NCBI RefSeq assembly: GCF_003024195.1
Contig: NZ_KZ679066.1
Span: forward strand, 1 to 64,000
From: Streptomyces dioscori
GTDB taxonomy: Bacteria; Actinomycetota; Actinomycetes; Streptomycetales; Streptomycetaceae
Reading direction: 5' to 3'
Length of the DNA stretch: 64,000 nt
This document shows, piece after piece, positions 47,237-55,920 of this stretch (its first letter is position 1; every line of letters starts with the position of its first letter). Both the position numbers and the translations under genes were made by a program. The notes beneath the pieces were generated by a model. That model worked only from the letters and a program-made list of their open reading frames with translations, ran no database searches and was not told where the DNA came from.

Positions 47237-50203
47237 TCAGCGCCCGCCGCCGTAGCCACCCCCGTAGCCGCCACCTCCGTAACCACCCCCATATCCGCCC
47301 CCGTATCCGTCGCCGTGGCCGCCGCCGGATCCGTCGTCGTACCAGCAGTAGTAGCCGTAACAGGTCCAGCCGGAAGCGGAGACCGTGGGCCGTGGGGTCG
47401 GGGTCGCCTCGGACGGCGTGGGCTTCGGTCCGGGGGTCGGTGGTGCGGTGCGGCCGGGCTTCGGCTCGACGGTCGGTGCCGGTGCCGGTTTCGCCGTCTC
47501 CCCGTCCGTGTACGAGGTGATCCACTCCATCTGGACCGAGTCCACCGAGGCGTCGATCTCCCACCGCTGGGCGGGTCCGCCGGTACGGGACGTGAGGACC
47601 AGCCCTGCCTCGTCGCCCCCGGAGCCGGGAGCCAGCGCTAGCGCCGGCTGCCCGAGGGGGACGAGGCTTCCCTCCGAGGTGAAGTCGTAGCGGACGCCCG
47701 CCCGGTCCTTCTCGCCCTCGCACGGCCCCAGCCGGACCGAGGAGGGGAGCCGGGAGTCGAGGCACAGGTCCTCGTCCGCCAGGCTCCGCAGCAGCCCGTC
47801 GCTCTCGTACGACCACTGCTGGCGCTCCGAGGCGGTACAGGTGGCGAGGACGACCTCGGCGCCCACGCCGACCTTGCCGTCGGCGACACCGGCGCAGTCG
47901 CCGCTGCCTCGGTTGCGGAGCCGTCCGCCGAGAGCACCGGGCCCGGTGTCGCCGGCGCCGATCCTGGTCGGAACGTCGACGGGCTCATCGGCCGTCGCCC
48001 CGGCGCCCGGGGATCGGGCGGGTTCGTCCCCGCCACCGGCCCACAGGACCAGCGGCACGAGGACGCATCCGCTGACGACGAGCACGGCCAGGGCGAGGTC
48101 CCGGCGCCGCCGCGGGGAGCGCCTGCCGGTGGTCCCGGGGGCACCTCCGTCCCCGTCCGTCATCGGAAGCCGCAGGGCATGCCGCGGCCGGCCACTACCG
48201 AGGTACGAGCCGATACCGAGGTGAGCGCCGACGGCCCCTGCGTCCGAACCCGCCACCCGGCCTCCGGCCGCGGCGTCACCCGCCCGAGAGCGGGCCCCCC
48301 GGCGGGGATCGGCCTTGCGCCGGGGACTCGCACCCCAGACGGAGTCGGCATCGACGTCCAGCTCGTCGGCGAGGTCGGGGACGGGGCCGGGGATCGAGCG
48401 GGGCCCGCCGCCCGGACCAGGCCCGTCGCCCGACAGCGGGCCGACCCCTCGGGAAGAATCCGCCTCCGCCCCAGGACCACGACCGAGACGTCGGCCGGGG
48501 CCTTGCCCGGAGCCGGAGCCGGAGCCGGAGCCGGGGCCGGGGCCGGGGCCGAAGCTGGAGCCGGAGCCGGAGCCGGAGCCGAGGCCGAGGCCGGAGCCGG
48601 AGCCGGGGCCGAAGCCGGAGCCGAGGCCGAAGCCGGAGCCGAGGCCGAAGCCGGAGCCGGAGCCGGAGCCGAGGCCGGAGCCGGAACTGAGGCCCGAGTC
48701 GGGAATCGAACGCGGCCCGCCGCCCGAACCGCGTCCGGCGCCGGCCTGCGGGGCGGACCCCCGGGAGGAATCCGCCTCCGGGCTGGGACCGCGACCAAGA
48801 CCTGGGCCTCGGCCCTGACCGGGGCTGGGGGCCCAGCCTGCGCCGGAGGCCGAGCCAGATGTGGAGCCCGAGTCGGGAATCGAACGCGGCCTGCCGCCCG
48901 AACCGCGTCCGGCGCCGGCCTGCGGGGCGGACCCTCGGCAGAAATCCGCCTCCGGGCTGGGACCGGGTCCAGGGCCTCGGTCGTGTCCCTGTCCGGAGCC
49001 GGGACCCGAGCCGGTGGTCGAACGAGACCCGCCGCCCGAGCCACGCCCGGCGGCGGCTGTTGGGTCGGGCCCACGGTAGGACCCCCCTCCCCGGCGGGGA
49101 CCAGGCCCGAGACCTCGTCCCGAGCCGGGGCCGGGACCAAGGCCGGGGCCCGAGCCGGGGCCGGGGCCCGAGCTGGAGCCCGAGCCGGAGCCGGAGCTGG
49201 AGCCCGGGCCGGGAACCGCACCCGCACCGCTACCGGAGCCCCCGCCACCACCCCCCGGATACGACCCTCCGGTCGAGTGGAAGTCCACTCCCGGATGGCG
49301 CCCGGCGTCCGGGTCCGGGCCCGGGGCCGTGGAGACGACCGGGCCCGCCGTCGGCTCCTCGCCTCCGGGGCGGCGGCCGGGCCTGGAGGCCAGGTAGGGC
49401 AGGGCCGCCCATCCCAGTACCCCCTCCGCCAGCAGTACGGCCAAGCGGTCTCCCGACTGGTCCAGTTGTTCGGCCGAGTACGGGCAGTGCTCGCAGGCCG
49501 TCATGTGCTGTCGCAGGTCGGGGTCGACGCTGTTGCCGCCCCGGCGGAGCGAGACGTCGAGGAGCCGGCTGTACCGGCGGCACTCGTCGTCGGGAGCGAG
49601 TTCGCGATGCGCTTCGAGACAGTACTGACGCAGTAGTTCCCGTGCGCGTTCCAGGGCCTGGGAAGCGTCCCGTACGGGAAGGCCGAGCAGCCGCGCCGGC
49701 ACGGCGAGTTCCTCGGCCTCGACCTCCGCGTGCCACAGCACGCAGCGCGCCGCCTCCGGCAGCCGTTGGAACGCCAGGGACACCAGTCGCCGGTCATTCG
49801 GCGGAAGCAGCCGATTCACGGCAGAACCGCTGTCGCCCCGCGCGGACCGCAACTCCGGACTCAGCATCCCCCGGCGTTTGTCCGCGTCCCATTCGCCCGC
49901 TGTTCGGCGTACCGCGACCAGCAACTCCGGCCGCCAAGCCGCTCTGGGGCCGACCTGTCGAACGGATTCCCCGAAGAGGCGGGTGAATGCGGCCGTGGCG
50001 AGCATTCCCGCGTACTGCACACCGTTCGTGCACAGACGCGCGTACGAGAAGACGGGCACCCAGTGCCGGCCCAGCAGTTCCCCCGCGGGATAGCGGGCGG
50101 GCGCCTTGCCCGACCCCTTCTTCAGCTCTGCCGCGAGCCGTTCGTCGGTCGTCTCGAACAGGCTGCCGGTCGCGGGGGAATGCACCGGGGTCGCGTCGTT
50201 CAC
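47237..50203 (-). CDS. second membrane sigma-factor-like zinc finger/ricin-lectin protein, with long Gly-Ser linker
   Basis: A 988-residue paralog of the protein at 39448. Residues 40-205 resemble sigma regions 2 and 4 (LAFQRLPEAARCVLWHAEVE in region 4). H233, C237 and C240 (RQHMTACEHC) make the zinc anti-sigma motif. A linker of about 420 residues, rich in Gly, Ser, Pro and Arg, contains repeated modules ending PRSIPDSG. A membrane helix is at about 700-722 (LALAVLVVSGCVLVPLVLW). Ricin-type lectin sequence (QQWSYESDGLLRS, LCLDSRLPSS) and a GYGGG-repeat tail with WTCYGYYCWYDD end it. The GTG at 50203 has GGAGG 9 bases upstream. Confidence 0.8.
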   Translation of the reverse strand: MNDATPVHSPATGSLFETTDERLAAELKKGSGKAPARYPAGELLGRHWVPVFSYARLCTNGVQYAGMLATAAFTRLFGESVRQVGPRAAWRPELLVAVRRTAGEWDADKRRGMLSPELRSARGDSGSAVNRLLPPNDRRLVSLAFQRLPEAARCVLWHAEVEAEELAVPARLLGLPVRDASQALERARELLRQYCLEAHRELAPDDECRRYSRLLDVSLRRGGNSVDPDLRQHMTACEHCPYSAEQLDQSGDRLAVLLAEGVLGWAALPYLASRPGRRPGGEEPTAGPVVSTAPGPDPDAGRHPGVDFHSTGGSYPGGGGGGSGSGAGAVPGPGSSSGSGSGSSSGPGPGSGPGLGPGPGSGRGLGPGPRRGGGSYRGPDPTAAAGRGSGGGSRSTTGSGPGSGQGHDRGPGPGPSPEADFCRGSAPQAGAGRGSGGRPRSIPDSGSTSGSASGAGWAPSPGQGRGPGLGRGPSPEADSSRGSAPQAGAGRGSGGGPRSIPDSGLSSGSGLGSGSGSGFGLGSGFGLGSGFGPGSGSGLGLGSGSGSGSSFGPGPGPGSGSGSGSGQGPGRRLGRGPGAEADSSRGVGPLSGDGPGPGGGPRSIPGPVPDLADELDVDADSVWGASPRRKADPRRGARSRAGDAAAGGRVAGSDAGAVGAHLGIGSYLGSGRPRHALRLPMTDGDGGAPGTTGRRSPRRRRDLALAVLVVSGCVLVPLVLWAGGGDEPARSPGAGATADEPVDVPTRIGAGDTGPGALGGRLRNRGSGDCAGVADGKVGVGAEVVLATCTASERQQWSYESDGLLRSLADEDLCLDSRLPSSVRLGPCEGEKDRAGVRYDFTSEGSLVPLGQPALALAPGSGGDEAGLVLTSRTGGPAQRWEIDASVDSVQMEWITSYTDGETAKPAPAPTVEPKPGRTAPPTPGPKPTPSEATPTPRPTVSASGWTCYGYYCWYDDGSGGGHGDGYGGGYGGGYGGGGYGGGYGGGR
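48693..48966. repeat. 100-bp direct repeat within the linker of the sigma-lectin gene
   Basis: A near-identical 100-bp block starts at 48693 and again at 48867 (174-bp spacing). It encodes the PQAGAGRGSGGxPRSIPDSG module. Between and beside the copies are runs of GCCGGAGCCGGA. This is internal duplication in a low-complexity linker. Length may vary between strains. Confidence 0.8.
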
Positions 50204-50350
50204 GTGCACTTTCCTCCAGAGCCGCAAGCGGAATTAGTCCATACCAACGGGTACGGAAAGCGTTGTCTGCACGCCGACAAGCTGCACCTTGGCACAGCGA
50301 ACCCTCAGGTAACAAGAGACGGGCTCTCAATCTCCTTCACCCGTACGCTT

Positions 50351-50365
50351 TTTGTCAGAGACAAA
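50351..50365. promoter_or_regulatory. inverted repeat TTTGTC-N3-GACAAA upstream of the permease gene
   Basis: A perfect 6-bp inverted repeat lies in the divergent region between the sigma-lectin gene and the ArsB/SLC13-type permease gene. It may be an operator for either. The regulator is unknown. Confidence 0.35.
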
Positions 50366-50430
50366 GTGTCAACAGTGCGCCGGGGCAATGCAATTCGGAA
50401 TGAGCACGGGGATCGCTATTCCGTTGGAAT

Positions 50431-51867
50431 ATGCGACCCGGGAGCGAGCAGAAGGACGGGGCGGCGACACTCGCGCCCCCGTCCACCTCGGCACTCCGTC
50501 GTCTGATTCGATTGCACCGACCCACCGCCCCACCGAACGACCCGAACGACCCGAACGACCGAAATCGACAATCACTTTCCAAGGACGAACCCCTGAGCTC
50601 GACACTCGCGACCGCCCTTTCCGCTCTTCTGCTCGTAGCGGTGCTTGCCGGTGCCGTGATCCGGCCGTTCGGTCTGCCGGAGGCCACCGTGGCCGTCCCG
50701 GCCGCCGGGCTGGTGATGGCCACCGGCGCCATCTCCCTCGACCACGCGCGGGAGGAGGCCGAACTGCTCGGCCCGGTCGTGGGCTTTCTCGCCGCGGTGC
50801 TCGTGCTCGCCAAACTCTGCGACGACGAGGGCCTCTTCCGGGCCTGCGGCGCCTGGCTGGCCCGTACGTCGAAGGGCCGGCCGCAACGCCTGCTTGCCGC
50901 CAACTTCCTGCTCGCGTCGGTCATCACGGCCGTACTGAGCCTGGACGCCACGGTCGTCCTGCTCACCCCGGTGGTGTTCGCGACCGTGGCCCGCCTCGGC
51001 GCCCGCCCGGGGCCCCATGTGTACGCGTGCGCCCATCTGTCGAACACGGCGTCGCTGCTGCTGCCCGTCTCCAACCTCACCAACCTGCTCGCGTTCACGG
51101 CCAGCGGTCTGAGCTTCACCCGCTTCGCCCTGCTGATGGGCCCCGCGTGGGCGGTCGCCATCGCCGCCGAGTACCTGGTCTTCCGGCGCTTCTTCGCCGC
51201 CGAACTCGCCGAGCCGAGCGACCTGGACGGGGACTCCGAGGACTCGGCCGGGACCGATCCCGTCGACATGCCCGTGTTCGCGCTGGTCACGGTCGCCTGC
51301 ACCCTCGCGGGCTTCGTGGTGACGTCCGCGGTCGGCATCGAGCCGGCCTGGGCGGCCCTCGCGGGAGCCCTCGTCCTGGCCGTCCGGGCGCTGGCCCGCG
51401 GGCGCACCACCCCGCTCGCCGTCGTACGGGCCACCTCGCTGCCCTTCCTCGCCTTCGTCCTGGCCCTGGGCATCGTGGTGCGCGCCGTGGTGGACAACGG
51501 CCTCTCGGACGCGCTCGGCCACCTGGTCCCGGACTCGTCGAGCCTGCTCGCGCTGTTCGGCATCGCGGTCCTCGCCGCCGTACTGGCGAACCTCATCAAC
51601 AACCTGCCCGCGGTCCTGGTCCTGCTGCCCCTGGCCGCGGCGGCGGGCCCCGGGCCGATCCTCGCCGTCCTGCTCGGGGTGAACATCGGCCCGAACCTCA
51701 CATACGCGGGTTCGCTGGCGACCCTGCTGTGGCGGCGGATCGTCCACCAGCACGATCACAGCGTGAATCTCGGTGAGTTCACCCGCCTCGGCCTGCTCAC
51801 CGTGCCCGCCACGCTGATCCCAGCCGTGGTGGCGCTGTGGCTCTCACTGCGTGTGTTCGGGGCCTGA
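50431..51867 (+). CDS. ArsB/SLC13-type membrane permease
   Basis: A 10-11-helix permease of the ion transporter superfamily, with LLSLDATVVLLTP-like first half (SVITAVLSLDATVVLLTPVV) and a matching second half (NLINNLPAVLVLLPLAAAAG). This NLxxNLPA signature is typical of ArsB and arsenite/anion permeases. The ATG at 50431 gives 478 residues, with about 54 extra hydrophilic residues (PNDPNDPNDR repeat). The membrane part begins at about codon 56. A CTG at 50593 with AAGGA 8 bases upstream would give the usual 424 residues and may be the true start. There is no arsR or arsC gene nearby. Confidence 0.82.
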   Translation: MRPGSEQKDGAATLAPPSTSALRRLIRLHRPTAPPNDPNDPNDRNRQSLSKDEPLSSTLATALSALLLVAVLAGAVIRPFGLPEATVAVPAAGLVMATGAISLDHAREEAELLGPVVGFLAAVLVLAKLCDDEGLFRACGAWLARTSKGRPQRLLAANFLLASVITAVLSLDATVVLLTPVVFATVARLGARPGPHVYACAHLSNTASLLLPVSNLTNLLAFTASGLSFTRFALLMGPAWAVAIAAEYLVFRRFFAAELAEPSDLDGDSEDSAGTDPVDMPVFALVTVACTLAGFVVTSAVGIEPAWAALAGALVLAVRALARGRTTPLAVVRATSLPFLAFVLALGIVVRAVVDNGLSDALGHLVPDSSSLLALFGIAVLAAVLANLINNLPAVLVLLPLAAAAGPGPILAVLLGVNIGPNLTYAGSLATLLWRRIVHQHDHSVNLGEFTRLGLLTVPATLIPAVVALWLSLRVFGA

Positions 51868-51921
51868 GTTCATACGTTCGGGCCCCGTGTCACGCGTACG
51901 GGCGAGGTCGCGCGAAGGGCA

Positions 51922-51971
51922 TTGACGCTGTGACATGGCCATGCAATGCTCCCGTTTTGGGAGCGCTCCCA
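51922..51971 (+). promoter_or_regulatory. promoter and CebR-type operator before the GH9 gene
   Basis: TTGACG (51922-51927) and AATGCT (51945-51950) are spaced 17 bases apart. TGGGAGCGCTCCCA (51958-51971) is a perfect 14-bp palindrome identical to the CebR box known from Streptomyces cello-oligosaccharide and cellulase genes. It lies around the transcription start, so repression by CebR and release by cellobiose are expected. Confidence 0.85.
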
Positions 51972-52035
51972 CCCTTCTGTCGTCCACACCGGACGCCGTC
52001 CATGGACCCCCATTCCAGGCACCGGGAGACGCTCC

Positions 52036-53949
52036 ATGCCCATGTTCCCGCACGCGCACCGCCGCCGTCCCACCGATCGCCGTACCGGAAGCACCGGAAG
52101 CCGCGGCAGTACCGGGGGCGCCGGGAGACGTACGACAGCCGCGCTGCTGACCGCCGTCCTGCTGACCGGCGGCCTCACCCTCGCGCCCGGCGCGGCCGGG
52201 GCGGCCGGAGCCCAGGCCGCCGCCGACTCAACCGCGGCCACCACACCGGTACGAGTCAACCAGGCGGGTTACCTGCCGGACGGCCCCAAGCGCGCCACGA
52301 TCGTCACCGCGGCCCCCGAACCGCTGAACTGGCAGCTGCGGAGCGCGTCGGGCGCCACCGCCGCCTCGGGCCGGACCGTCGTACGCGGCACGGACGCGGC
52401 CTCGGGCGAGGCGACCCACGTGGCGGACTTCTCCGCGTTCCGCAAGGCGGGAGCGGGCTTCGTCCTGGTGGTCGACGGGTGGAGCAGCGCGCCCTTCGAC
52501 ATCCGCGCGAACCTCTACGACACCCTGCGCACCGAGTCCCTGGCCTTCTTCTACCACCAGCGCAGCGGCACGCCGATCGAGGCCGCCCTGGTGGGTCCCG
52601 CGTACGCACGGCCCGCCGGGCACCTGGGGGTCGCGCCCAACCAGGGCGACACGAACGTGCCGTGCCAGGCGGGGGTGTGCGACTACACCCAGGACGTGCG
52701 GGGCGGCTGGTACGACGCGGGCGACCACGGCAAGTACGTCGTCAACGGCGGTATCTCCGTCTGGACGCTCGTCGACTCCTTCGCGCGCGCGAAGCGGGCG
52801 GGCACCGCGTCCGCGCTCGGCGACTCGACCCTGCGGATCCCCGAGCGCGGCAACGGCGTCCCGGACATCCTCGACGAGGCCCGCTGGGAGCTCGACTTCC
52901 TCATGCGGATGCAGGTCCCCGAGGGCAGGCCCTACGCGGGGATGGCCTTCCACAAGATCCATGACGCGGCCTGGACGGGCATCCCGACGCGGCCCGACCT
53001 GGACCCCCAGCCCCGCGAGTTGCACCGCCCGTCCACCGCGGCCACGCTCAATCTCGCCGCGACGGCCGCGCAGTGCGCGCGGGTGTTCAGGCCGTACGAC
53101 TCCGCGTACGCGAAGCGGTGCCTGAGCGTGGCACGCACGGCGTGGACCGCGGCGAAGGCCAACCCCGCGCTGTACGCGCCGGATTCGGACAGCACCGGTG
53201 GCGGCCCCTACAACGACACCCAGGTCACCGACGACTTCTACTGGGCGGCGGCCGAGCTGTACGCGGCGACCGGTGAACGCGCCTACCGGGACGCGGTCAC
53301 CTCCTCGCCCTGGCACACCTCGGCGGACGCGCTCACCGCGACCGGCTTCAACTGGGCCGACACCGCGGCGCTGGGCCGGCTGACCCTGGCGACCGTGCCG
53401 AACGGGCTGCCCGCCTCCGACATCCGGCGCGTACGGGCGTCCGTGACCGCCGCCGCCGACGGGCACCTGGCCACGATGGCCGGGCAGGGCTACGCGGTGC
53501 CCATCCCCGCGAACGGATATGTCTGGGGCTCCAACAGCCAGGTCACCAACAACGCGATCGTCGTGGCCACCGCCTACGACCTGACCGGTCAACAGCGTTA
53601 CCGGGCAGGGGTGTTGGAGTCGATGGACTATCTGCTGGGCCGCAACACCCTGAATCTCTCCTACGTCACCGGCTACGGCGACACGTACGCCAAGAACCAG
53701 CACCACCGGTTCTGGGCGCACCAGTACGACGCCTCGCTGCCGAACCCGCCGGCCGGCTCCCTCGCGGGCGGTCCCAACAGCGGTCTGCAGGACCCGGTGG
53801 CGCAGGAGCATCTCGCCGGGTGCGCCCCCGCCGCCTGCTACATCGACGACATCGGCTCGTACTCCACGAACGAGGTGACGATCAACTGGAACGCCCCGCT
53901 GGCGTGGCTGGCGGCCTTCGCCTCCGAACGCCGCCTGCCTCGCGCCTAG
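52036..53949 (+). CDS. secreted GH9 cellulase (endoglucanase)
   Basis: A 637-residue secreted enzyme. The signal peptide has an unusually long Arg-rich n-region (RRRPTDRRTGSTGSRG) before the hydrophobic stretch at about 33-55. An Ig-like CelD_N domain follows (about 70-160, VRVNQAGYLPDGPKRATIV), then the (alpha/alpha)6 catalytic domain. The nucleophile-activating Asp pair is in GGWYDAGDHGKYVVNGG (about 221-237). The acid Glu is in SYSTNEVTINWNAPLAW near the C-terminus. No cellulose-binding module is seen. The ATG at 52036 has GGGAGA 9 bases upstream. A CebR box controls it. Confidence 0.93.
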   Translation: MPMFPHAHRRRPTDRRTGSTGSRGSTGGAGRRTTAALLTAVLLTGGLTLAPGAAGAAGAQAAADSTAATTPVRVNQAGYLPDGPKRATIVTAAPEPLNWQLRSASGATAASGRTVVRGTDAASGEATHVADFSAFRKAGAGFVLVVDGWSSAPFDIRANLYDTLRTESLAFFYHQRSGTPIEAALVGPAYARPAGHLGVAPNQGDTNVPCQAGVCDYTQDVRGGWYDAGDHGKYVVNGGISVWTLVDSFARAKRAGTASALGDSTLRIPERGNGVPDILDEARWELDFLMRMQVPEGRPYAGMAFHKIHDAAWTGIPTRPDLDPQPRELHRPSTAATLNLAATAAQCARVFRPYDSAYAKRCLSVARTAWTAAKANPALYAPDSDSTGGGPYNDTQVTDDFYWAAAELYAATGERAYRDAVTSSPWHTSADALTATGFNWADTAALGRLTLATVPNGLPASDIRRVRASVTAAADGHLATMAGQGYAVPIPANGYVWGSNSQVTNNAIVVATAYDLTGQQRYRAGVLESMDYLLGRNTLNLSYVTGYGDTYAKNQHHRFWAHQYDASLPNPPAGSLAGGPNSGLQDPVAQEHLAGCAPAACYIDDIGSYSTNEVTINWNAPLAWLAAFASERRLPRA

Positions 53950-54001
53950 GGCGCTTCTGCCGGAAGGCGGGTTGCCTGTCCGCGGGTGCGTCGTGGCGGG
54001 G

Positions 54002-54022
54002 CGCGCAGTTCCCCGCGCCCCT
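54002..54022. repeat. GC-rich dispersed repeat between convergent genes
   Basis: One copy of the element with core GCGCAGTTCCCCGCGCCCCT lies 52 bases after the GH9 stop and 17 bases before the end of the convergent AraC gene. It may act as or near a terminator. Confidence 0.8.
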
Positions 54023-54038
54023 TCGGGGCACGCTGTCG

Positions 54039-55004
54039 TCAGCGTCGGAGTCCCGCGCGGTACGCGCCGGGCGGGGCTCCGTAGCGCTGCCGGAAGACCC
54101 GGCTGAAGTGGAAGGGGCTGCTGAAGCCGGCGGCCACCGCGACCCGTTCCACCGGCAGGTCGGTCGCCTCAAGGAGCCGTGCCGCGTGCAGCAGCCGGGC
54201 GGCGAGCAGCGCCCGCATCGGTGACTGGCCGAGCTGCTGGGTGAAGAGGTGGGCGAAGCGGGAAGGTGAGAGCGACACCCCGGCGGCCAGGGTGTCGACC
54301 GTGTGCGGCGCTCCCGGGTCGGCGGCGATGCGCGCTTCGGCCCGCCGGATCCGCAGGTCGACACCCGGCCGGTCCGACCCCTCGCCCGCGCCCGCGGTCG
54401 CGGTGGCGGTGGCGGTGGCGGTCGTGAGCAGGACGATCGACTCCAGGGAGCAGAGGGTGAGTTCGCGGGCGGCGGTGCCGTGGGCGACGGCGACCGGGCC
54501 GCCCCCGGGCCCGTCGGATCCCCCGGATTCCCCGGGCTCGATGGCCGGCGGGGCGCCCTCCCCCGTCCACCTCGCGTCGGCGAGCATCCGCCGGAACGCC
54601 TGCTCCAGCCGGTCCCGCACCCCGGCCGGCACCCCGGCCGGCACCGGCGTGACGGCATACAGCCGGTCACCGCGCAGATGGGGCCGCAGCCGGTCCGTCC
54701 AGGCCGGGCGGGCCTGGCAGTGGACCCACCAGAACGTCCACCGCCGGGCGTCCGGCGCGACCGCGTAGCGGTGGGGCACACCGGGGCCGAGGACGACCAG
54801 GTCACCGGCGGCCGACCGCGTCCGGGTGGCCCCTTGGACCAGCAGCCCCGCGCCGTCCGTGGTCCAGGTGAAGAGCCAGCTGTCGGCGCCGCCCGGCCGG
54901 TCGACGCTGTAGCCGGGTCGCTCGTCGAAGCGGCCGACGGTCACCAGCCCCGGCGGCGGGGACGGCGCGGCAGCCTCGGGCAACTCGTCAGCATGCACAG
55001 GCAT
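54039..55004 (-). CDS. AraC family transcriptional regulator
   Basis: A 321-residue regulator. The N-terminal cupin-like ligand domain (about 20-110, with SAAGDLVVLGPGVPHRYAV) is typical of sugar-sensing AraC proteins. The C-terminal double helix-turn-helix (about 220-318) has RFAHLFTQQLGQSPMRALLA and a second recognition region, FSSPFHFSRVFRQRYGAPPG. Between them is a linker with a (TA)n repeat, LLTTATATATATAGAG. The gene is divergent from the PhyH dioxygenase gene at 55069 (64 bases apart) and probably regulates it. The ligand is unknown. Confidence 0.9.
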   Translation of the reverse strand: MPVHADELPEAAAPSPPPGLVTVGRFDERPGYSVDRPGGADSWLFTWTTDGAGLLVQGATRTRSAAGDLVVLGPGVPHRYAVAPDARRWTFWWVHCQARPAWTDRLRPHLRGDRLYAVTPVPAGVPAGVRDRLEQAFRRMLADARWTGEGAPPAIEPGESGGSDGPGGGPVAVAHGTAARELTLCSLESIVLLTTATATATATAGAGEGSDRPGVDLRIRRAEARIAADPGAPHTVDTLAAGVSLSPSRFAHLFTQQLGQSPMRALLAARLLHAARLLEATDLPVERVAVAAGFSSPFHFSRVFRQRYGAPPGAYRAGLRR

Positions 55005-55068
55005 CCTCCCGGAAAGCGCTTGTCCCTAGCGTGAGGCATCCAGGACACCGGAGCGAAAGGGTCGTCGC

Positions 55069-55902
55069 ATGAGCGGTCGTACGACAGTCACGGGCAGGGG
55101 CCTCGCCGACAGCTTCGAGGGGGACGGCTTCGCGGTGGCGCGCGGGCTGTTCGCCCCGGCGGAGATCGAGGCACTGTGCGCCGAGTTCGCCGCGCTGCAC
55201 GCGGCCGGACCGGTCCCGGGACACTTCCAGCCCCGCGCGACCGGGACCACCGGGACCACCGGAGTCGCCTCGGCCGCCGACCCGCTGGACGTCCACCCCC
55301 GGGTCATGCAGCCGCACCTCATCAACAATCTGGCCCGGCGCTTCCTCCTCGCACCCCGGCTGCGCGAGGTGCTCGAACTCCTGCTGGGCGAAGAGGTGCT
55401 GGCGGCGCAGAGCATGTTCTACTTCAAGCCGCCGGGCGCCCGCGGGCAGGCCCTGCACCAGGACAACTTCTATCTGCGGACCGAGCCGGGCACCTGTGTG
55501 GCCGCCTGGATCGCCTGCGATGCGATCGACCGCGGGAACGGCGGTCTGGAGGTCGTCCCGGGCACCCACCGCATGGACCTGTTCTGCCCCGAAGAGGCCG
55601 ACGAGGGGCTGTCGTTCGCCCGCGAGTACGTGCCGCCGCCGCCCGGTCTGTCCGCCGTGCCGGTCGACATGGCACCGGGCGACGTCCTCTTCTTCAACGG
55701 CAGCCTGGTGCACGGTTCCCCGCCCAACCGCAGCACCGACCGCTTCCGCCGCTCGTTCATCGGCCACTACGTCGGCCGCTCCACGGAACGCATCGGCCGC
55801 TACTACCCCACCCTCACCATGAGCGGAGATTCCGTCCCCCTGCTGGAGAGCGAGGGCGCTGGCCCGTGCGGCACCGAGTTCGCACCGGCGGGACCGCACT
55901 GA
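55069..55902 (+). CDS. PhyH family Fe(II)/2-oxoglutarate-type dioxygenase
   Basis: A 277-residue phytanoyl-CoA dioxygenase family protein. The iron-binding triad is H130 and D132 (ALHQDNFYL) with H215 (SLVHGSPPNRS). R221 or R225 is likely to bind 2-oxoglutarate. NGGLEVVPGTHRMDLF is a conserved family segment. The ATG at 55069 is 65 bases from the AraC gene. The end lies 18 bases from the convergent HAD gene. Members of this family hydroxylate small molecules. The neighbours (a hydroxyacid dehydrogenase and a HAD hydrolase) suggest sugar or hydroxyacid catabolism, but the substrate is not known. Confidence 0.88.
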   Translation: MSGRTTVTGRGLADSFEGDGFAVARGLFAPAEIEALCAEFAALHAAGPVPGHFQPRATGTTGTTGVASAADPLDVHPRVMQPHLINNLARRFLLAPRLREVLELLLGEEVLAAQSMFYFKPPGARGQALHQDNFYLRTEPGTCVAAWIACDAIDRGNGGLEVVPGTHRMDLFCPEEADEGLSFAREYVPPPPGLSAVPVDMAPGDVLFFNGSLVHGSPPNRSTDRFRRSFIGHYVGRSTERIGRYYPTLTMSGDSVPLLESEGAGPCGTEFAPAGPH

Positions 55903-55920
55903 ACCCGGGCACCCGCCAGG

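Noticed and set aside
48480..49250. A CRISPR or other array from the repeated GCCGGAGCC runs
   Set aside because: Repeats are in-frame codons for Gly, Ser and Pro linker modules, with no regular spacer and repeat pattern.
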